Assembly (NCBI GenBank): GCA_018900975.1
Contig: JAHIFK010000267.1
Coordinates: 1-11,035 of the forward strand
Length of the DNA: 11,035 nucleotides
Source of the DNA: Methanobacteriota archaeon
GTDB lineage: Archaea; Halobacteriota; Methanosarcinia; Methanosarcinales; Methanoperedenaceae
Direction: 5' to 3'
Below, one piece after another: positions 1-5,168 of the stretch (positions are counted from its first letter, which is position 1; every line of letters starts with the position of its first letter). The notes beneath the pieces were generated by a model. The model was not told where the DNA came from, did no database searches, and worked only from the letters and a program-made list of their open reading frames with translations. Position numbers and translations under genes: made by a program.

Positions 1-2
1 GC

Positions 3-173
3 AACGTTCTTGGAGTGGGTTTCCTTGAGAAGGTTTATGAAAACGCCCTGAATATTGAACTTAAATTGAGGGGATTAGAAACGCTTCCACAGGCGCCGTT
101 AAAAGTATTTTACAAAGAAGAATTAGTTGGCGACTACATAGTGGAAATTAAAAGGATCGTGAATGGTATTTGA
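3..173 (+). pseudogene. GxxExxY-family protein remnant, 5' end outside window, internal deletion
   Basis: The open frame enters from the window edge and encodes GVGFLEKVYENAL, the family's name-giving G-x-x-E-x-x-Y motif (here GFLEKVY), then the usual 'IELKLRG' and 'APLKVFYKEELVGDYI' segments. GxxExxY proteins are about 120-130 residues and belong to the PD-(D/E)XK nuclease-like fold. Their middle part normally continues as an A-D-x-x-V-E-x-x-x-I-V-E-L-K strand followed by helices and a 'LLINFG' strand. Here GDYI is followed directly by VEIKRIVNGI and a stop, which resembles the family's extreme C-terminus. The simplest reading is an in-frame loss of roughly 55-65 residues, including the putative catalytic core, perhaps by recombination between two VE(I/L)K-coding segments. 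The family's function is poorly known. The deletion is inferred from remembered family architecture, not from an alignment. Confidence 0.75.
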
Positions 174-215
174 ATTCGCGGAGACCAACGAGTATAGATA
201 AATTCAATGCAACTA

Positions 216-245
216 ATCTGCGTTTATCTGCGTTCATCTGCGGTT
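216..245 (+). repeat. Three tandem 10-bp units (atctgcgKtY-type)
   Basis: Three consecutive decamers, atctgcgttt, atctgcgttc and atctgcggtt, occupy this stretch, so the core atctgcg recurs exactly every 10 bases. It opens a 360-base gene-free tract between the GxxExxY remnant and the pilin-like genes. A related motif (ctctgcgaaagctgcggtga) lies at 294-313. No reading frame or RNA gene is recognised here. Function is unknown. Confidence 0.8.
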
Positions 246-346
246 AAATTAGATCATAAAAGACAAGACAACCTTTTTTCATTGAAACAACTTCTCTGCG
301 AAAGCTGCGGTGAAAGATAAGTCTTTTGCATAGTGCTCATGAAATA

Positions 347-455
347 GAACACGGATTGCGCGGATGACGCGGATGCTCACGGATCCGTAAAAATCCGTCA
401 AATCCGGATGCTCACGGATCCGTAAAAATCCGTCAAATCCGTGTAATCTGTGTTC
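347..455. repeat. Imperfect inverted repeat, 19-bp arms
   Basis: The left arm at 347-365 begins gaacacggatt and the right arm at 437-455 ends ctgtgttc. Reverse-complementing the right arm gives 16 of 19 identities. The three differences are all G opposite T, so a plus-strand RNA would pair over all 19 positions with three G-U wobbles. The 71-base interior consists of most of the tandem 35-bp duplication, itself rich in 'acggat/atccgt' half-palindromes. The element does not look like an insertion sequence (no open frame, no obvious target duplication). Confidence 0.7.
371..440 (+). repeat. Exact 35-bp tandem duplication
   Basis: Bases 371-405 and 406-440 are identical and directly adjacent. 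Both begin ggatgctcacggatccgtaa and end with ccgtcaaatcc. The unit contains internal palindromic pieces (ggatcc; acggatccgt). Perfect identity suggests recent slippage or unequal exchange, or possibly an assembly artefact. Confidence 0.9.
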
Positions 456-506
456 CAGTCATATTGATCGATAATTATAGTTGAGAACTGAATGTTTTGG
501 ACTTAT

Positions 507-574
507 CTTTGCGTCCTTTGCGTTCTCCGCGGTGAATAAAATCAAACACCGCAAAGCACGCCAAGAGCGCAAAG
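507..574. repeat. Imperfect inverted repeat, 28-bp arms, 12-base loop
   Basis: The left arm 507-534 (starts ctttgcgtcc, ends ccgcggtg) and right arm 547-574 (starts caccgcaaag, ends gagcgcaaag) match at 22 of 28 positions after reverse complementing. The loop is 535-546. It lies 37 bases beyond the stop of the minus-strand pilin-like gene ending at 612, so on that strand it could be a 3' UTR hairpin. It could equally be one more member of the repeat cluster in this spacer. A terminator role is only a possibility, since archaeal terminators usually depend on oligo-T tracts, which are not evident here. Confidence 0.7.
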
Positions 575-611
575 TGGACATAGAATAAGTATCATAGTTA
601 GGTTATTAACT

Positions 612-1022
612 CTAATTAACCACTTTTACAGCGAATTCATTCTCATATTCCCGAAAGCCTGCAGCTCTGACAGTGAGCTTCAGATATCCTTCCTGCGCTG
701 TTAATCCCAGATCGCTTTTATTGAATCTCAGGACTGTATCTCCACTGTTGTCAGTGACATTTATCGCTGCCGCTGACATCCCTGTGAGAGCAACGCTTGC
801 TTTTATAACTGGCGTCCCGTCTTTTGAGTTTATGACCTCAACTGGCAGTTCAATGATGTCAGGGGATCCTGACAGTATGATCAGGCCACCGCCTTTTATA
901 TTTGAATGCATTGGCTTTGGCATCGCGGCTTCGCTGCTGCTTATGAAGGCGATCATCGCGGCAAGCCCGACCATTCCCACAATGGTAAGGACCACCATTT
1001 TAATCGGAAGTCCGAGTGCCAT
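612..1022 (-). CDS. Small membrane-anchored pilin-like protein, Ig/carboxypeptidase-regulatory-like domain
   Basis: This is a 136-residue protein. Residues 5-27 form one hydrophobic segment starting LPIKMVVLTIVGMVGLAA, directly after a very short MALG leader. Residues about 45-136 look like a beta-sandwich with 'V-x-x-S-K-D-G-T-P-V-x-x-A-S-V-A-L-T-G' followed by 'D-N-S-G-D' and ending 'AAGFREYENEFAVKVVN'. This is the layout of carboxypeptidase-regulatory/Ig-like modules on archaeal surface proteins. The N-terminus copies that of the upstream neighbour (LPI-x2-VV-x3-VGMV-x-LAA), so the two are paralogues. The neighbour's stop is only 6 bases before this ATG, so they are probably cotranscribed. 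An uncleaved N-terminal anchor or a prepilin-like (class III) signal are both possible. The missing charged leader residues make processing less certain here than in the paralogue. Nearby pilus motor and peptidase genes favour a minor pilin or pseudopilin role, which is inference. Confidence 0.72.
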   Translation of the reverse strand: MALGLPIKMVVLTIVGMVGLAAMIAFISSSEAAMPKPMHSNIKGGGLIILSGSPDIIELPVEVINSKDGTPVIKASVALTGMSAAAINVTDNSGDTVLRFNKSDLGLTAQEGYLKLTVRAAGFREYENEFAVKVVN

Positions 1023-1028
1023 TAAACT

Positions 1029-1520
1029 CTATTTCCTTGTCTGATATAGAAGAACTGCCTTTTCATCTTCGTAATCGTAGAATCCGTTGGCTTTAACAAC
1101 AAGCTTTAACTCTAACATTTGTTGATTTGGTCTGAGATTTATCATGGTCCCCCCTCCGCCTCCAGATCCTCCAAGGATTATATTCGCTTCACCATTAGAG
1201 TCAGTCTGATCCGTTCCAAACCCACCGCCCCCGCTCATTGTTGCACTTGCTTTCTGAACCGGATTATTATCTTTATCGAAAACTTTAATTCTCACTTTGA
1301 CCTGACTTTCCCCTTCACCGATTATTTTCGCAGTATTTCCTTTTGTAACATCATTATTTCCAATAGTAACATTTATAATATCCACGCTCAGATTCTCTTT
1401 TGATTTTGGTATTATCGCAAGCAAGGCAGCCAGCGCCACCATACCAACTACCAGCATAACAACTATATTGATTGGCAATTCAATAGCATGTTCATCTTTT
1501 CTGAATTTGTTTGATCGCAT
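1029..1520 (-). CDS. Pilin-like protein with prepilin-type N-terminus and glycine-rich Ig-like domain
   Basis: This 163-residue protein has a charged leader (MRSNKFRKDEHA), then IELPINIVVMLVVGMVALAA as a single hydrophobic helix ending near residue 37. The charged stretch followed by 'ELPI' and a long hydrophobic helix fits archaeal class III (type IV pilin-like) signal peptides, with likely cleavage near residues 12-13 (inferred). The exported part carries an Ig/Big-like pattern: VKVRIKVFDKDNNPVQKASA, then a TDSNGEANI turn. Two glycine runs (about residues 96-99 and 118-123) suggest flexible loops. The end, 'VKANGFYDYEDEKAVL', matches 'RAAGFREYENEFAV' of the downstream paralogue. The ATG lies two bases after the stop of a truncated minus-strand gene, implying an operon that once extended further upstream. 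It is a candidate substrate of the prepilin peptidase at 9684-10445. Confidence 0.75.
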   Translation of the reverse strand: MRSNKFRKDEHAIELPINIVVMLVVGMVALAALLAIIPKSKENLSVDIINVTIGNNDVTKGNTAKIIGEGESQVKVRIKVFDKDNNPVQKASATMSGGGGFGTDQTDSNGEANIILGGSGGGGGTMINLRPNQQMLELKLVVKANGFYDYEDEKAVLLYQTRK

Positions 1521-1522
1521 TA

Positions 1523-1654
1523 TTATACCACTGGTTTTTCCACTGAGTTCAGGAGGTATTTAATTATTTCGACTTTGTTTTCCTGCTGTGTAGTCCCGAA
1601 AATATTTCCCAATAAATCCTGACATATCCCTGCTAAAATTCCGGGGCATCCGAA
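1523..1654 (-). pseudogene. C-terminal fragment of an unrecognised minus-strand gene
   Basis: On the minus strand an open frame ending at 1523 reads CPGILAGICQDLLGNIF, then KVEIIKYLLNSVEKPVV and a TAA stop, only two bases before the ATG of the pilin-like gene. The amphipathic helical pattern, ordinary codons and tight spacing argue that this is the true end of an upstream operon member. The frame stays open to an ATG at 2101, but from about 1655 onward the plus strand carries clear PAS-kinase coding, so that part is not credible. The gene therefore seems cut near 1640-1655, at the same place where the opposing kinase gene starts mid-domain. I do not recognise the family. The left limit of real homology cannot be set from sequence alone. 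Confidence 0.4.
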
Positions 1655-3679
1655 TTGACAGCACGATCCCATGAGGAAATTATAGGAATGCATCAGGCAC
1701 AACTGCATCCTCCTCGAAATGATGAGTATTCGAGAATAAGTTTCAAGGAACACGCCAGTAAAACGAGTCAAAAGGAGAATATACATCCTTTTGAAAATGT
1801 TGTATTGCGTCCTGATGGGACAGAAGTGCCTGTTGAAATCCTGGCGCAAATTGTCACTATTAAAGGCAGGCCGGTTCTCCAAGGAGTTTTCCGTAACATA
1901 ACTGATCGCAAGAGTGTAGAGAAAGACAGGGGACAGCTCATTAATGCCATTAACAGAAGTACAGAGGGTATCGCGATCGCGGATGAAAATGACCGGTTTA
2001 TCTATGTAAATGCCGCATACGTCGGGATTTTCGGTCACACCCAGGAGGAACTTATCGGATATACATGGCGAAAAATCGTCCCCCCTGGGATAATAGCTCA
2101 AACTGAAAAAGGATTGTCAGAAACAATACACAATAGGGATGTGGGGGTATTCAAAGGAGAGGTCCCGGGTCTTCGGAAAGACGGCAGTATAATCCCCACA
2201 GATGTCAGCTCCACAGGCTTTTGGGACGGGAATCGGAAATACCAGGGACATGTATGCATCGTTATGGATGTAACTGAGCGCAAGAAAAATGAAGAGGAAT
2301 TGCTGAAGTTCAAACTTGGTATTGAACGATCTGATGAATCCATCTTTATAACGAATATTGATGGAACGATAATTTATGTAAATCCTGCTTTTGAAAAAAC
2401 ATATGGATATAGCAGGGAAGAAGCGCTCGGAAAAACACCCCGTATACTGAAATCAGGATTAATTCCTTCTGAAGAGTATAAACCATTCTGGGACACACTT
2501 CTTTCAAAAAATGTCGTGAATGGGGAATTGGTCAATAAGACAAAAGATGGTCGTCTCCTGAATATTGGCGGTTCAGCAAATCCTATCCTGAATGAAGGGG
2601 GGGAAATCATCGGTTTCCTTGCAATCCAGCGCGATATTACCGAAGCCAAACGGGCAGAAGAATTACTCAGAAAAAGTAAGTTGAAGTTAGAAAAAGCACA
2701 GGAACTTGGACAGATGGGTAGCTGGGAATGGGATATTGCAACCAATGAACTTGTCTGGTCTGATGAGGTCTATAAAATCTATGGTCTTGATCCGGTAAAT
2801 GATAGTCCGAAATACGATGTTGTTGTCAATACAATGACACCTGAAACAAAAGACTGGTTTATAAAAGCCACCGAGGACGCCCTTAAATATGGTAAGCCCT
2901 TTGATGGAGAATATGGATTATTCCGTCCAGATGGCGCCAGAAGATATGTCCATACACGAGGTGAAGTGATCCGGGACAAAGAAGGCAATCCAGTCAGGAT
3001 GTTTGGAATGGTACAGGACATTACCGAGCGCAAAAGGGTGGAGGAGCAGATCGAAGCATCTCTAAAAGAGAAAGAAATGCTTTTGAGGGAAATTCACCAC
3101 CGCGTAAACAACAATATGCAGGTCATTTCCAGTCTGCTCTGGCTCCAGTCAGAGTATATCAAGGATAAAAAGTATCTTGAAATTTTCAGGGATAGCCAGA
3201 ACAGGATAATATCTATGTCTCTGGTACATGAAAAACTTTATCGATCCAAAGATCTGGCAAAAATCGAATTCAATGAATACATCAGAGATCTGGTGAATGG
3301 TTTGTTCCAGTCCCATGGGGTCAAAACAGGCACAATAGAGCTAAAAATAAATACCGATAATGTTTCGCTGGGGATCCTTCAAGCGATCCCCTGTGGATTA
3401 TTGATCAATGAACTGATCACTAATTCTTTGAAATATGCATTTCCAGAGGACAGAAAAGGAGAAATTATAGTATCACTTAACTTGAACAATGAGAATGTGG
3501 TTGAACTTAAAGTCGGCGATAACGGCGTGGGTATCCCCTCTGATGTGGATTTCAGAAAAACCGAATCACTTGGTTTGCGTCTCGTTACAATACTGGCAGA
3601 AGATCAACTCCAGGGCAAGATCGATCTGGATCGAAGCAGAGGAACTGAATTCATAATTAAATTTAAAGGAGGGTATTAA
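1655..3679 (+). CDS. Multi-PAS sensor histidine kinase (HisKA_2), 5'-truncated
   Basis: This probably cytoplasmic sensor kinase has no membrane segment. Residues 1-85 are the second half of a PAS domain (EEIIGMHQAQLHPP ... GVFRNITDRK). Three more PAS domains follow at about 95-210 (ends VMDVTERK), 215-332 (ends IQRDITEAKR) and 345-461 (ends VQDITERKR). HisKA_2 follows with REIHHRVNNNMQVISSL, where His482, before R-V-N-N, is the likely phosphoacceptor. Next is an HATPase_c domain with N-box NELITNSLKYAFP (585-597), G1 DNGVGIP (622-628) and a G2-like SLGLRLV (638-644). The TTG at 1655 has no Shine-Dalgarno sequence. PAS-like coding (NSGASELTARS) continues back to 1637, where an in-frame TAA at 1634-1636 ends it, so the N-terminus is missing. 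An ATG at 1688 with GAGGA about 10 bases upstream could now serve as start. The stop overlaps the response-regulator start (TAATG). The catalytic core looks intact. Confidence 0.88.
   Translation: MTARSHEEIIGMHQAQLHPPRNDEYSRISFKEHASKTSQKENIHPFENVVLRPDGTEVPVEILAQIVTIKGRPVLQGVFRNITDRKSVEKDRGQLINAINRSTEGIAIADENDRFIYVNAAYVGIFGHTQEELIGYTWRKIVPPGIIAQTEKGLSETIHNRDVGVFKGEVPGLRKDGSIIPTDVSSTGFWDGNRKYQGHVCIVMDVTERKKNEEELLKFKLGIERSDESIFITNIDGTIIYVNPAFEKTYGYSREEALGKTPRILKSGLIPSEEYKPFWDTLLSKNVVNGELVNKTKDGRLLNIGGSANPILNEGGEIIGFLAIQRDITEAKRAEELLRKSKLKLEKAQELGQMGSWEWDIATNELVWSDEVYKIYGLDPVNDSPKYDVVVNTMTPETKDWFIKATEDALKYGKPFDGEYGLFRPDGARRYVHTRGEVIRDKEGNPVRMFGMVQDITERKRVEEQIEASLKEKEMLLREIHHRVNNNMQVISSLLWLQSEYIKDKKYLEIFRDSQNRIISMSLVHEKLYRSKDLAKIEFNEYIRDLVNGLFQSHGVKTGTIELKINTDNVSLGILQAIPCGLLINELITNSLKYAFPEDRKGEIIVSLNLNNENVVELKVGDNGVGIPSDVDFRKTESLGLRLVTILAEDQLQGKIDLDRSRGTEFIIKFKGGY
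3668..3673 (+). promoter_or_regulatory. Shine-Dalgarno site GGAGGG of the response-regulator gene
   Basis: GGAGGG lies inside the last codons of the kinase gene, five bases before the ATG at 3679. It fixes that start. With the one-base stop/start overlap (TAATG), it indicates translational coupling of kinase and regulator. Confidence 0.85.
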
Positions 3680-4476
3680 TGATAAAAAAGCAAATATTGG
3701 TTGTTGAAGATGAAAGTATTGTTGCCGAACACATCCGGAGAAGTCTGCAAAATATGGGATATTCAGTTTCCTCGGTAGCATCTTCAGGTGAGAAGGCTAT
3801 TAAAGAAGTAGAAGAGAAAGTTCCGGATCTCGTGCTGATGGATATAGTACTGCAGGGCGATATGGATGGAATAGAAACCGCAAATCAGATACGTTCCCGT
3901 TTCAATATCCCAGTTGTATATCTTACAGCTTATTCAGACGAAAAAATCCTGGAACGGGCTAAGATCACCGAGCCGTTCGGATATGTCATTAAACCATTCA
4001 ACGAAAGGGAATTGCGCATCAATATTGAAATGGCTCTCTACAAGCATAAGATGGAACGAGAATTGAAAGAGAGCCAACGATGGCTAAATGCAACACTTAA
4101 TAGTCTGGGCGAGGCTGTGATCGCCACAGATAGAAAAGGGATCATAAAAATAATTAATCCTTTTGCAGAGGTATTAACCGGTTGGAAGCGGGAAGAAGCA
4201 TTGGGGAAACCAGTTACAGCTATCTTCAATGTTATTAGTGAAGGAACGGACAAACAGACAGAAGATCCAGTAACAAAGGCGATCAGACAGGAAAGTTTCT
4301 ACGGTCTTGCGGATCATACGGTATTGATAGCAAAGGAGGGTGCAAGAATACCTGTCGATATTATAGGTACGGCCATCAAAGATGATGCTGATAGCGTAAT
4401 TGGCGTTGTACTGGTTTTCTATGATATCATTGAACGCTTAAGAATCGATGAAACGCTAAAACGGGCATTAGAGTAA
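3679..4476 (+). CDS. Response regulator, REC-PAS
   Basis: This is a 265-residue protein. The receiver domain (residues 4-122) has the acidic pair Glu10/Asp11 (VVEDES), phospho-acceptor Asp55 (LVLMDIVLQG), switch Thr83 (VVYLTAYSD) and Lys105 (GYVIKPF), so it should be phosphorylatable. A short helical linker (KHKMERELKESQRW) leads to a PAS domain at about 135-250 (NATLNSLGEAVIATDRKG to VVLVFYDIIERLR). The protein stops after 'IDETLKRALE', just where related archaeal proteins often continue into another PAS or a kinase core, so output is not encoded here. It may act by protein contact, or may have lost a C-terminal module. It shares an operon with the kinase (one-base overlap) and a KaiC-like gene four bases downstream. 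Partnership with the kinase is inferred from this linkage. Confidence 0.9.
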   Translation: MIKKQILVVEDESIVAEHIRRSLQNMGYSVSSVASSGEKAIKEVEEKVPDLVLMDIVLQGDMDGIETANQIRSRFNIPVVYLTAYSDEKILERAKITEPFGYVIKPFNERELRINIEMALYKHKMERELKESQRWLNATLNSLGEAVIATDRKGIIKIINPFAEVLTGWKREEALGKPVTAIFNVISEGTDKQTEDPVTKAIRQESFYGLADHTVLIAKEGARIPVDIIGTAIKDDADSVIGVVLVFYDIIERLRIDETLKRALE

Positions 4477-4480
4477 AACA

Positions 4481-5071
4481 ATGGGCGATTATACACTTGG
4501 TATTAAAGAACTGGATAATGAAATCAAGGGATTAAGAAAAGGTTCGAATATCTTGATGATCGGCCCGCCCATGAGCCAGAAAGAAGTTATCCTGTATAAT
4601 ATAATGTACCACGGCGCAGCAGTAAATAAAAATGCAGTAGTAATTGTAACCACTCATGAATCAGGTACACAAATCCTGGATTGGCTCAAAGAAAACAAAT
4701 CAGTATTTCCTCTGTCAAGGATCGGGCAGTTTTTTGAGGAGTTCCTTATGAGAAATGATTTTAAGAGTATCCAGCTTCACATCAATTCACTTTCTACAAT
4801 GTTAATGTATTCAAATATTAACACGGTTTTCAAGTTCATTCATGTTTTTACGGGACGCATAAAGGCAGCCGGTGCCCTGGGGATATTTGTAATGGAGAGC
4901 GGCATGCATGACGGGCAGGCAATAGCGACGTTAAAACAACTTTTTGACGGCGTGATCGAAATTAAAACGGAAAATGATGTGAATTACATAAGAATTTTCG
5001 GGCTGTCACCAAAACCCACCCCCTGGTTTGAGTATGAGATAGAAGGCGGAAACCTGAGGATAGTGAGTTAA
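4481..5071 (+). CDS. KaiC/RAD55-like RecA-fold protein with degenerate ATPase motifs
   Basis: This 196-residue protein begins like archaeal KaiC/RAD55-family ATPases: TLGIKELDNEIKGLRKGSN, then a phosphate-loop region IGPPMSQKEVILYN (residues 27-40). The loop keeps Lys34 but has Gln33 and Glu35 where GK(S/T) is expected. The Walker B-like strand is LHINSLSTMLMY (99-110), with Asn102 where this family usually has Asp. The rest (VFTGRIKAAGALGIFV, HDGQAIATLKQLFDGVIEI, SPKPTPWFEYEIEG) matches my recollection of a common archaeal RecA-superfamily protein of about 235 residues. The missing length seems to lie after SRIG (residues 79-82), where IGQFFEEF joins directly, suggesting a deletion of about 40 residues. 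ATP hydrolysis is therefore doubtful, and it may be a regulatory or decaying protein. It is the third gene of the kinase-regulator operon. Its gene converges with the platform gene 97 bases away, and I see no clear terminator in between. Confidence 0.75.
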   Translation: MGDYTLGIKELDNEIKGLRKGSNILMIGPPMSQKEVILYNIMYHGAAVNKNAVVIVTTHESGTQILDWLKENKSVFPLSRIGQFFEEFLMRNDFKSIQLHINSLSTMLMYSNINTVFKFIHVFTGRIKAAGALGIFVMESGMHDGQAIATLKQLFDGVIEIKTENDVNYIRIFGLSPKPTPWFEYEIEGGNLRIVS

Positions 5072-5168
5072 AAATAGAATTAAGAGGAATACCGGGTTTT
5101 GATTCTTGATGATCGTTAAAATTAGATGTCCTGAGTCCTAAAATTCATTTGTGCAACCTTCCTTTGCA

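Noticed and set aside
216..440. CRISPR array from the repeated units
   Set aside because: Units are directly tandem with no unique spacers of regular length and no cas genes, and the repeat types differ from one another.
347..455. Insertion-sequence ends (terminal inverted repeats)
   Set aside because: The interior is only about 70 bases of tandem repeat with no transposase frame and no visible target-site duplication. A non-autonomous element cannot be excluded, but nothing supports it beyond the palindrome.
673..1044. Plus-strand frame opposite the smaller pilin-like gene
   Set aside because: It has no recognisable motif, while the minus-strand product is a clear paralogue of its neighbour.
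1655..2101. Upstream part of a long minus-strand frame (ATG at 2101) as a real gene
   Set aside because: The opposite strand here encodes clear PAS domains with family motifs. The minus-strand translation in this part is low-complexity-like and not continuous in character with the credible tail at 1523-1654.
5072..5168. Bidirectional terminator or small gene between the convergent KaiC-like and platform genes
   Set aside because: No convincing stem, no long T run on either strand and no frame with a start. I see nothing assignable in these 97 bases.
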